DNA of 29,076 nucleotides. Source: Ichthyophonus hoferi (lineage: Eukaryota; Opisthokonta; Ichthyosporea; Ichthyophonida; Ichthyophonidae). The notes below the pieces were generated by a model. That model was not told the origin of the DNA and did no database searches. It was given only the letters and a program-made list of their open reading frames with translations. Location: assembly GCA_002751075.1 (NCBI GenBank), contig NAOQ01000076.1, forward strand, positions 21,664 through 50,739, given 5' to 3'. This document shows positions 1-10,712 of the stretch, piece after piece. Position 1 is the stretch's first letter. Every line of letters starts with the position of its first letter. The position numbers and the translations under genes are program-made.

Positions 1-2116
1 ACATATTTACAGTTTATTATAATTAAAATATGCACATCAGCATCCATTTTGACTAAGCCAAGCCATTATAACCAAATCAAATCTCTTCTATATATATGCA
101 AAAGCGTTGGTAACAGAAGTTGATGGTGAGTGAGAACGATAAAACCAAAAAGTGATATGGAGCAAAGAGAGGCTAAAATACGTGAAAAAATATATAAATT
201 CAAGATATAACATAACATAAAGGGTAATACATATTTCAACAAAACGTTTTTAACGAGTCTCAAATTGCTTCTTAAGGGATTTCAATTAAGTGAGATGGGA
301 TGTATGGCTGGTGAAGAGAATTTAAAGTTATTGTGTATAGTGTATACGGTTTATCTAAGTTAATTTTATGTATGTTTAAATTCAGAGAAACTTCAGAAAG
401 ATATTTTGAATTGTGTTACAAAAAATTTTAAAACTGTATCCTAAATTATAAAATATAGTAAACGCAAGAAGAAAAAAAAATAGGACCTGAAGGGGGTAAA
501 CCGACATTTTTAACTTACTCTCTCTCTTGCCAGGTCCCACACGACCAGGGCCGCAGCAAAGTGTTGCTCATTAGGCGTATAATATGAGTTTGCTTTTTTC
601 ATGTTATTGATGCTTAGGAAGTAAAATTTATGTTGTTGTGTCTGTTCAAGTAACTGCAAGACAATAATAAATATTAACTAGGGTACATATCTATACGATA
701 TTCTTTAATTATTATTATTGGTGTTTGTTCATTCTGTCGTATATATTATAAATTATTATATAATTATTGAATATTGTATTGCAAGCTCTCTCTTTTCACC
801 AATCCTTTTGACTTGTATTGTGTCATATTGTTATCCCAAATGGTAGTGTAATTGTAAACTTTATTTTTTTGTTTACAGTAATTTGGAATTTCAAATATTG
901 CCGCCTAAATAATTGGTGAAGATGCTACGTGACCGTATGACTTTTACTTTTTTACTATAAAATAAAGTAAGGCTATTGTTTATATAATTGGCTGATATGT
1001 TTTTAATATTTAAATTATACGTTTTATTGGCTGTAATACAATCATGAAGTAGTATTCACTATCACTCATATGCTAGTTTTTTGTGATTGGTTTACAAAAA
1101 CGATGCACCAATCATTGTATTGATTTAGTTTAACTAATTTCAATTTCTGTTCCAATATCGACTGATGCCTTTAGCATCATTTTACGAGATGTTTTTCAAA
1201 GGCCTCAGGATCCATAACACCTAATATTATATTTCTAAACATTAGTGACTAGAACTTAGAAAAAAATTTTGTTCCATTATTTATTTTTCTATATTAAAGC
1301 CAGGCTGGCTACCAGAGCTATATTACGGGTCTAAGTCAAACTTCTATTACCCACTCTCCCTCGACTATTGTTAGGCGCTACATAATCAGGCAGTTCAGGC
1401 CCGAAGTATTCATAGACTATAGTTTAAGAGACAGTACTGTATGTATGTACATGTCTTAAATATAAAATTGTGTATCAACAATTGCTTGGGACACGGCTTC
1501 TGTTCTTTCCAGGTAGGCTGGTTTGTCTTAAGGTGTAGGCTAATGTATTTAATCTTTGTAGCATTCTTGAGCCAGCAGTCTGGCGGAAAAACCATAATTT
1601 CTTATCAAGAAAAAATTCCATGTGGCCTGTCTTATGTATTGATAGAAGGTTAGACCACTAAAACCATTATTATGAGATGTTCTGGAGAATTTTCCAGTGA
1701 TTTATATTATAGTATCTAGCTAGCTATAGTTTTACCTCAGAGTAGAAATCCGCTACGTACGTAGATGACTGTAACAAAGTAGAGAAGGATAAAGAAAAAG
1801 CAAAGTGTAAGGAAATAAAATGATAGTGTTATTATATTAGTACATTAGTTTTTACAATGGGAGACTCTCCCCTTCGTATGTCATTATTTGTTGGAAATAA
1901 TATGTAGAGACAAGAACATTTCTATGACCTATATTCCTTTTGAAGGAGCAAAAATACCAAATTAATGGGCGTTTAAACGTATTCCTTTGCATACACGTAG
2001 TACAGATTTGCCAAGACATGTTTTTATAATCAAACAAATCAGTAGGACTTGCCTTGGATAGGATGCATGAAAAATGAGTTATCTGGGCCCCCAAACATGA
2101 TCTGAAATGACTTAAT
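1..2116. other. Non-coding AT-rich stretch, no gene recognised
   Basis: No reading frame here resembles a protein family I can name with confidence. The stretch is AT-rich and holds several CCAAT/ATTGG pentamers (for example near 1027, 1085 and 1108). Two patches look more exon-like than the rest. A GC-richer island at 515-575 is flanked by good splice signals. A 70-codon open frame at 1441-1653 ends in a segment faintly like the N-terminal part of protein-primed type-B DNA polymerases. Both are too weak to call genes and are treated under findings. Confidence 0.5.
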
Positions 2117-2495
2117 ATTTATCAGAATCTGTGTCAATTATAATGACTTGTACACAGCTGTCGGGATCTCCAATTGTATAACTGGTAGTGGTTATTGTTG
2201 TTTAATTAATGTAAGTAATAGCTGCATAATCAGATCTGTCTTTAAGACTCGGTTGTTGTGGTAGAGGTTCTATTGAAGAGCCATATACCAGCTCTTTAAG
2301 TAACTGACTATAGTAATTATATCTCTGTTCTAATTTAAAAGAGATAGATGCTTTTATGCGCTTTGGTGCATGTGTAGAAATTGCACAATATGATCGATTA
2401 TTAAGTAGAACTATGCCGCTAGGTAAATAAACACTATTGTCATTATCTTGTGTAAGCAGTCTTCCGACTTCTGAACGAGTGAGCGATTGAAACAC
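2117..2495 (-). repeat. Dispersed coding-derived repeat, copy 1 (unclassified fossil)
   Basis: The stretch 2117-2336 is similar at DNA level to 20716-20936. Shared blocks include TTTATCAGAATCTGTG, ACAGCTGTC.GGATCTCC, TCTGTCTTTAAG and the segment around TAACTGACT.TAGTAATTAT. Both copies can be read on the minus strand with related protein segments (YYSQL, then LKDR), so the repeat derives from coding DNA of a transposable or virus-like element. An open frame of 97 codons runs through copy 1 and beyond the shared part up to 2495. I do not recognise the protein. The copy is an old, broken fossil. Confidence 0.6.
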
Positions 2496-4287
2496 TGATT
2501 AGCTAATCTAACTCATAATAGATCAAAGAGGCCTACTAGGATTGTCTTAAACTTAAATACTATTATGTCCTTATTTAGATGGTGAATTAAATCTTTTTCG
2601 CATTGACGTAATGGTGTTCCTATCGTGCTATGACAAGCGATCTACTTATTATCTTGGCTTCGATCGAACCTACTGTGATTAGCGATCTTGTAATAATGTT
2701 CAATTGTGGAACCTCTACCAGTGGCCAATTCAATTTTGATTGATTGATCATCTTGAATTGTCATCTAACACCAGATTCCACTAACTATTTTTCCAGGCTA
2801 CATATATAGTAATATTAATTGCCAATAATATTGAATAATTATAGCTATATAAGGAAATACCAAATCAATTAAATGTTCTTTTAACATTAATTTTATTGGA
2901 AAACAATGTTTGCTATTGTCAATCTGGTGGCTTGGATCCATTTGTTAGAATCAAACGAATGTCTAAATTTGGAGAGTATATAGCAACAGGGAACCTGTAC
3001 AGAGAGGTTGACAAATCCTGAAGACAATTAATGTAAGAAAGGGGTTACATAAGACAATCGGTCCTCCGGCGATGGTCGTAGAGAGTGTATTTTTTTCTTT
3101 TTCTTCTCAGACATATGGTTTACGCACTTGCCTCAGGCCCCTGCGAGAGATTGTTTCAGCCAAATAGGGGTGTTATATTTTGTTAAAACAATATACAAGC
3201 AGGTAAAATATTAAGAGTGTTTGGATGAAGGAACCATATCACTACTAAATTATATGTTTTATTCCCTTCTGACAAACTGCATTTGATGATAATTCTTCCG
3301 ACTGTACTTAAGGTCATACTGTAAAGTTTTGGATACAAATGAAGGATGCCGTCATCTCTAAGAGGGCAAACCACCCGGGACAGTGAGCTGGATATCGTTA
3401 GGGAGAAATGTTATGCATTCCTCACATCCCTCCCGAAGGGAATATATCCAACATAACCTGGCCCTCAACATTTGTCTAGGCCTAGACAGGGCCTGGTTGC
3501 AAATTGTTCCAATATTAGTACAGCTTCACTAGGAAAAGCGATCAATCAATAGATTTATATCATTGCATGGGGGTTTGCCTGTTTATGAACTAGCTCCAAT
3601 GGGTCTGTCTAACCTACGATGAAATCGCAGAATGATTTAATTCACACCGGTATTCGGTTTTTAATCTGGTCCCATTTTATTGGCTCCCTCTTGACAACAC
3701 CAATCATCATAGCCCACGATAGCAAGTTATGTAACAGTAGTTTAGCCGAAGATGATGAGGCAAGTATATTAGCAGCAAAGGGCAGTAAAATAACAAAAAC
3801 ACAACATAAAATTATTATTGAAAGTTTATTGTGCTTACTGTTGAATGGCTAGACCGTACATATATGTTTAAATCTGCTCATTCTTTCAATACCCATTTTA
3901 AGATATTGTTTACATAATGATTCTGATTCTTCATGCGGCCTGCCATCACAAAAAAATAAGCCAGCCTCAAATTAGTTACTATACTAAGCATTTTAATCAT
4001 CTAATAAAACTAAATTAAAGAAAAATATAATTAATAATATATATAATTAGCATGTATGTGTTATGTCGTTCAAAATTCATTGATATAATGTCATCATGCA
4101 CATTCATCCTTAGCGTCTTATTCTCAATCATAAAACCCATTCCAAAATCGATATATGATTTCACTCCAATAACCAATTGGTTCATTTCAATTGTAAATTC
4201 CATTCCCATTGTGCCAACATAAAATGTCGCCCATCCTCATTCTCGCTTAAGACGTTCTAGAATTTACGGTTTTTTGCGTCCTTGATA
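2496..4287. other. Non-coding stretch upstream of the PDI gene
   Basis: No recognisable gene is present. Small open frames occur (3183-3374 on the minus strand, 3619-3852 on the plus strand), but they lack family resemblance. One exon-like patch at about 3110-3201 has a strong pyrimidine tract plus AG in front and CAG/GTAAAA behind. The last few hundred bases must contain the promoter and 5' leader of the PDI gene. CCAAT-type pentamers lie around 4165-4182, close to that gene's start. Confidence 0.45.
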
Positions 4288-7200
4288 ATGTTTAAATTAG
4301 CTCTTTTACTCCTCGCAGCCGTTGGCGCTGTTGTTGCCCAGGACGAGGTTAAACCCGTTGACCTTGCTGTAATTGAAGGAACGACCGAAAACTTTGATGA
4401 GGTAAGTGTTGTAGTTCCTGTTTATCTTGTTTATGTTCTTTTCACCACCTTTTAAACTACTTTTTATCAGTATTTACACAAGCGTACTATTACGCCGTAG
4501 TAATAGTTAGCCATTACCTTCTATATCTGTTTTCAGCTTGTGCAATTTAGTTATAGCCCCCCACTCCCACCCCTACTCCTGCTTCCTTCTAAAGGTAAAC
4601 GAATACATATATTTCATCATTTTATTTTATTTTTATTTTCGCCAATGTTCTTACTTTGAACGCTTTAAACACGATATATACTTGTATACTTTTTTCTTTC
4701 TCTTATGTATACTATACATTTATTTACTCCCTTATTTCTTGAAAACCCCAACAGCTTACCAATGGATCCAGGAACGTGCTTGTTGCCTTCACTGCCACCT
4801 GGTGTGGTCACTGCAAGGCACTCAAACCCGAGTACGAGATTGCCGCCAAAGCTTTTAAGGATGAGGCCGATTCCATTGCGTTTGTCAACGTTGACGCAGA
4901 AGCCCATCCTACTCTTCGCGACCGCTTTGATGTGACTGGTTTCCCCACCATTAAGTATTTCCTGAAGGGCGCCGAGAAGGAGGAGGCGTAAGTTTTGTTT
5001 TTTTTCCTCTTTATGGTACTTTACCGTATATATTCCAGATGTGGTGGACAATTTTTGTTTGTGGGTGACATGATTGTGTCATCTTGTTCTTGGCTTTACA
5101 CTAAGCTACGACCTAGCATACTGTAGACAAGTGCGAATGGTTAGCTGCATGGGTTTGGAGTTCCAACACTACCCAAGCATAAATTAATACTAAGTAACAT
5201 TAATCGAGATATTTATGCTGTTGATATGTCATATACGAGCAGCCAAGCCATACACATTAATACATACATGCATACATTATGTCTACTGATTTTTTCCAGC
5301 TGCTAATAACGTTATTCCTTACCTCACAGCTACGATGGACCCCGTGAAGCCGCTGGTATTGTCGAATGGGTCAATGACAAGTTTGGTAAGTTTAGACTCC
5401 TAGTACATGCCAAGGAAGATATTGAATTTATTTGATGCTTTGTGATATACACACTGCTTATCTATATTGACCAATTCGCGCATACTAGTCCTTCGATAGG
5501 TTTCTATTTTCATATATATATTTGATAGGCTACAGAAATTTGAAACTAGGGAACCTTATTGCTTGTCTGCTTAATCGCGCGTTCTCTTATTGATAGCGAG
5601 GTTAGGTTGTACCATTCTTAAAAACTTTCAAGTTTGTTTTTGTTATCTTGCTTTTATGACTGGGAATGTGCGGTGGTGGTATATTCCGTTAGAATCTATA
5701 TGGATGTAAACAGCACCTAGACCTGTATGGTTTGAGGTTGCTTTCCTTCTTTCATTTATCCCCTTCTAAATCATGTGGAATAATTATCTAATTTCTTTTA
5801 CGTTTAAATTTTTTCTTTTTAATACATTACAAAAGGCTCCATCCTTTGCTGGAAAATATATAATTCATGTTGCTATTCATACTTTGTCGGATATCATGAT
5901 AAAGTATGATATCTTCGTAATGTTTTTATTGTTATATGTATATATGTATATCTAAAAAAATTTGTTCGGTTAATATTAGCGTGGCATAGGAACATTACTT
6001 GACTCAAGTATATATCCATATCTATTGGAATGCGTTATAATACAGGGCGTATATTCCGCCCTTCTCTAAGTGTTTTATACCTCGCCCTCCACTCTCCTAA
6101 GAGGAGGTTAGTTTCATGGGGCTTATCCACATCTCTCTCCTTTAGGCGGCCATGGACGCATCCAAAAGCCACGCACCTTTGTGAAGGTATTGACCGATGC
6201 TACCTTTAATGATATTGTAATGGACAAGGAGAAAAATGTATTGGTTGAGTTCTTTGCCCCTTGGTGTGGACACTGCAAGAGCTTGGCTCCCATCTATGAG
6301 CAGGTTGCCGCCACCTTCCAGTCCGAGTCTAAATGCATTGTTGCCAGTGTTGATGCTACAACTGAAGAGGCTACTGCTAAGAGGTATGTCTTTATAGTGA
6401 CTACATGAGCATACGTATGTAAGACTCTGTATTTATCGAGGTCATAGCTAACCACTATGATTTGTATATTTAAATAAGCTTTGTGAAAGGTGCACCCACA
6501 CGCCCTTACCGATATTTGTATACATTCACCTTTGTCAAGAATATCTTTGGTGTTAATATTAACCTGTATGAGAGAGTTGAATTAGAAATTATTCCTCTCT
6601 GGGGGGGCGGAGGTGGGTGCGTTTGACACCATGAAATATCCATACTAAAATTAAATAATATTCATTTTTATTGGCCCTGTGTACGTAAAGATATTTTTGC
6701 TTCTATCTCTTAACCAAACCAACCTACTATTCTATTACAGATTCGGAGTTGAGGGATTCCCTACTTTGAAGTTCTTCTCAACAGAGAACAAGGAGGGTGA
6801 GGCTTACGGTGGAGGACGTTCTGAGGAAGACCTTATCAAGTTCTTGAATGAGAAGTGCGGCACCTTCCGTGTGGCTGGAGGCATGCTTAGTGAGGAGGTA
6901 TGACACCCTATGTCTTTTCTGTTAATTATATTATTATTGCATATATTCATATAGGTACGCATTTATCAGCTCATCATCTCTACACATCTACTGTGGCATC
7001 TAGCTCTCTTTATACACTACTTAAGGGTATTATTACTTCATGAATCAACCTACTTGTCTGCCATTACCTCATCACTAATATATTCTTTATCTTTTTCAGG
7101 CCGGTCGTGTGGCGGCTCTTGATGATATTGCTGTCAAGATTGCCAGTGGCGAAGACATAAAGAAGATGAGTGAGAAGATGGCGCAGGAGGCTGAGAAGTT

Positions 7201-7384
7201 CCCTACCGGTAAGACCTATTTGAAGGCTATAAAGAAAATCAGCGCCAAGGGTCTTTCCTTCGTCGAGACTGAAATTACTCGCCTGTCCAATATGATCACC
7301 AAGGGACAGATGAAGGTGGAGAAGAGAGACGATTTCCAGTATCGCCTGAATATTCTTAAGGCTTTCCGCAAGGAGGAGCTCTAA
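4288..7384 (+). CDS. Protein disulfide isomerase, a-a'-ERp29c (PDI-D) type, 6 exons
   Basis: Exons 4288-4401, 4755-4987, 5330-5385, 6146-6383, 6741-6897 and 7100-7384 join in frame through GT-AG introns into 360 residues. The product should oxidise and isomerise disulfides of secretory proteins in the ER lumen. Residues 1-17 form a hydrophobic signal peptide (MFKLALLLLAAVGAVVA). Two thioredoxin domains follow, each with the active site WCGHC (cysteines 55/58 and 175/178) and a cis-proline in GFPT (102 and 221). From about 250 a helical domain of the ERp29 C-terminal type (..RLSNMITKGQM..) follows. The chain ends in KEEL, a plausible KDEL-like retrieval signal. Length and domain order match the Dictyostelium PDI-D, plant PDIL2 and fungal ERp38 type. 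The start is chosen because it gives the signal peptide and has A at -3. Exon 1 ends in GAG/GTAAGT. No odd changes are visible; both active sites look functional. Confidence 0.95.
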
Positions 7385-7409
7385 ATACCTGAGATTATAT
7401 CAGAATGTA

Positions 7410-7415
7410 AATAAA
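7410..7415 (+). promoter_or_regulatory. Poly(A) signal AATAAA of the PDI gene
   Basis: A canonical AATAAA lies 26 bases after the PDI stop codon. The 3' UTR would thus be very short. This is supported by position and sequence only. Confidence 0.6.
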
Positions 7416-7914
7416 CGAACGGCTGTTGCTGTTATTTAATTAAGATTATGTTACATGATTGGCTTTGATATATAGTTAGAATTATTTAATATGTAGCGAT
7501 TACTATTGCATATGTAGTCCGAAAAATAGCTAGTGCAATCTAAGCCCGCAAATCAGAGAGAGGATAATCTCAGTTTGGTACCAAATAGTTGGTCAGTCCA
7601 AGACAATTGATCAAGAGTAGACCAGCCAATGACAGCGATCTATATATTAATATTTTTTCGGATATTATGTTTTTAAAAGAGTGAGGTGAAAAGGAATTAT
7701 ATTGGCTACTGCAATTTATGGAAAATTAATACGGCTCACTAGAATTGTCTAGTAACCAATTATCTCATTAGCGCAAATGATCACAATAGGGTATTGACAA
7801 TCATCTCATTGAATAGGGAACGCTATTCAATCAATTAATATTGGACCAATTATTTCATGATCCACTTATTAGAACTTTGGCCGAACTATGTTTGCATTCG
7901 GAGTTAATGGTCTT
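7416..7914. other. Intergenic stretch, nothing recognised
   Basis: This is AT-rich DNA between the PDI gene and the virus-like fossil. It has several CCAAT/ATTGG pentamers (near 7627, 7701, 7756 and 7844) and no coding resemblance on either strand. Confidence 0.5.
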
Positions 7915-8990
7915 GTAACAAAGTTGGTATCCATGACATGCACCAAATGTGTATAGAGAACCTGATCACCAAGCGGAAAGCCTGCGTGAATAAGAAGGTC
8001 AAATTATGGAATAAACCCTTTTTTGCCATGGAAGATACAGAGATTTTGAAGCTGATCTTTGACGGCGAAGAGGTCATTGTCCAAGCTAAATACCAATCTA
8101 CTATTAACATTGCCCCAACTCCTGTCTTCGTCACCAACAACCAGACTGTAAACTCCATCATGCATGAGCACCAGTGAGTTATCCAACAACGTTTGAACTA
8201 ATCGGCTCCACATTTTTAGAATCCGGAAAGAGTTCTTTGTAGTGTGGAGCCAATTAGTCCAAACTTTGTTGGCTCGTTCACTAGTGTTCATTATAAAATT
8301 GGTGGCTTGGGTACTTGTGACCAACACTGGAGTAAGTGCAATATTGGTAACAAATTTGTACTTGACTGGGATGTTGGTCTCTTCGCCGCCAAATATCAGC
8401 TTCAAGGTCTCTTCATCTTTTATTTCACGATAAAAAAAGGGTCATCCCATAGTTTGACCCTCTTATTTACAGGCTCTCACTTGAGGTTACTGCGGGGAAG
8501 GTTGTCCAGAATACCTACCATGCCTTTGCAGAAACCTTGCACAAAGGAGTTGATGAACTGGAATTTGCCACGGTTACCGCATCCTCATAACCAAACTGTA
8601 TTTCTCTGCATCGTGTCGGTTAGCCACCTTTCTTAAACTATTGCCGAATCGTACACAGGTTTCCTCGGACTAGTCTTAAGACAGCCTTAGGAAATTAAAG
8701 GTTTTGTTCCGGTGTATGCCCACCTCGTAGTCCACTCCAAAATCAATGCAATTATGCTATGGTTTGGCCGAGACCAAGCTGAATACGCTGGTCAGCTTAG
8801 CGTTTAGGTTTTGAATGGTTATGAACTTGACGGCATCTGGATGCTGATCAAATTCCCCCGCTCGGTGATAAGGTTCTCTGTACACATTTGGTGCAGGTCA
8901 TGGATAACAACTCTACCTTATTTTTCGTGCATGTCTTTCCCTCTGGTTAAGAACAGTTGCATGCAGTCTAGTTGATTTGACGTCTTGTTC
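7915..8990. mobile_element. Virus-like rep fossil, inverted partial copies (parvovirus NS1-like helicase signature)
   Basis: Two diverged copies of the same coding segment face each other. One is on the plus strand at about 7930-8213. The other is on the minus strand at about 8242-8421, with further related sequence at 8858-8925. Their centre is near 8227, where a long inverted repeat with GGCTCCACA arms sits. Each copy encodes the pattern LKLIF.GEE, then a conserved lysine and TPV.VT, which resembles the C-terminal half of the superfamily 3 helicase domain of parvovirus/densovirus NS1 (family pattern K..L.GG...K...TPV..T.N). It is a broken, old fossil with many breaks. Assignment to parvoviruses rather than another SF3-bearing replicon is inference. 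Confidence 0.45.
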
Positions 8991-9019
8991 ATACAGTCCT
9001 ATACGAATACCTTGTTGTT

Positions 9020-9990
9020 TCTACACCATGTTATCATGGTGCGGTCTTTGGTTCTACTTCCTTTGGCTCTAGTTCACTCATTTGACTGTCCTCCTGCTCT
9101 AACGGTTGGGGTTTTTCATCTTCTTCTCCTTGTCTATCTATTTCTATATTTGATGAATAGTCTACCTCCTCGGTAGAACTTCTCTCGCCTGGTAAAGTTT
9201 CGTCTTGATTCCTCTTACGTCGGGGCGTTAACACAGGAGGCTTGACTAACGTAGTCGAGGAATCTTTCCAAGTCCTCAATGCTGTCTTTACACTGCCAGT
9301 TATAGTATTTTCCCACTGGACAATATTGTCTTGGCTTCCTGGCCATGACTGTTTTCATTTTCTTTCTACAATCTACTACAAAGTGCGAGTAAATATTGTT
9401 GAGTCTCCCTCTTAAATGGGTTTTGTAAACTAGGACTGGTCTTAGCTCGCTTTCCAGTACTTGTCTGGAGCCCTGAATGTTTAGAATCTTATTATTTGTA
9501 TATATGTGCCTTATTAACAGCATGTTTTTTGAAATACTAATGAGAATATTCCAATTAAAAAATCTAAACGTCGGTAGGACCTTGATTTTTGTTACCGTTC
9601 GATATATACACTTTTCTGCTATATATCAAGCACAATTGCGCACGGCTCTAAATTATCTAAATCTAGTATTGTTCCAAATTCCCTATGTGTTCTATCGGAT
9701 TTAACAATCTTGTAACAATTTTCAATCCAGTTAACTACTTGCTCAGGTAAACTGCATAAGACAAATCCAGCAGCTTTTATGGATGACTCTACAGATTTGC
9801 AACTACCAGGGTTAGTCAATGCAGTCTTTAATTGTGTTGGGTCAGCTTGATCTCTTATCCTTAACAATACAGTGCAACTAATAACATTGTGTCCATATCT
9901 ATTCCATATCAATAGATCCTCTACTGGATCTCTTGAGAGTCTCATTGGGCCATCAGCCATCTACAGTGATGCTTGTTCTGTCTACCCAAC
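9020..9990 (-). mobile_element. Virus-like coding fossil of unknown family, probably part of the neighbouring element
   Basis: Several long open segments on the minus strand follow one another here. The first begins with MADGPMRLSRD near 9960. A basic segment with MARKPRQYCPVG lies near 9330, and the last is an acidic Glu/Pro-rich tail that stops at about 9034. None matches a family I can name. Same strand and adjacency to the minus-strand helicase-like segment suggest one former element reading right to left, with this as its upstream part. It is broken, with several breaks. It could instead be a separate gag-like fossil. Confidence 0.35.
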
Positions 9991-10712
9991 TAACTGCACT
10001 CTCTGAGCTTTATCAACTTTATAGGCCTAATCTTCAACTTTTATCTACTTGTTTAATATTAAAACAATGTCTTACTTACATAAATTCAAAAGTACGCGTT
10101 AAAACACGACTTAATTTGGTATTCCCTCAATTTTAAATGTATATAGGTCACACGGACTGAACCTTTATCTATTTATATCCAACATATAATAAGTAAGTAT
10201 AGTCCACATCCTAGGTAATCTCAAACCCAACAGTACTGGTACGCAGAGATGTAATTGACTATGGGTCTGACTATGTTAGCTACCATTAACGCAATACAAC
10301 AGTCGCTATTCAACAAACATCTTGGTCTATACTATTGTGATAATTACATTACCGTCCCCATCCCCAATACATTATGTTTATGACTCGTGTGTTTGCAGTT
10401 GACTTCCAGTTTCAGTCACGGGTTATCTTTATTTAATTTATGGGTCTAATCTTACCACATGTCTATGTACCACAATTTGGGCTTTTTACATTTGTTGCCT
10501 TTTTCCATATACTCATTTGCTGCAATAATATACATAGTTACAAGGTTATTCGTTTTGTTTTCATCACAATAACAAAATACAACTTTAATAACTGCAATCA
10601 TATAACCTAATCTTAATTTTAATTGTTGGCTGCCACACCTGGCCAATAAAACGTATCCAACACAGCCAATGATTATACATACAGTATACATCTCATACTA
10701 TCTATACATTTC
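9991..10712. other. Intergenic/3' flank of the SDR gene, no gene recognised
   Basis: No coding resemblance is seen on either strand. Minus-strand poly(A)-like hexamers that could serve the SDR gene occur at 10584-10589 (ATTAAA) and about 10432-10437 (AATAAA). A 79-codon minus-strand frame at 10452-10691 is AT-rich and unsupported. Confidence 0.4.

Noticed and set aside
4255-4262. TTCTAGAA as a heat-shock element before the PDI gene
   Set aside because: There is only one pair of pentamers and it lies about 25 bases from the start codon, probably in the leader; no supporting third unit.
7904-8636. Overlapping open frames on both strands here as host genes
   Set aside because: They are readings of the inverted fossil copies and their antisense; there are no splice signals or start context, and the two copies are diverged.
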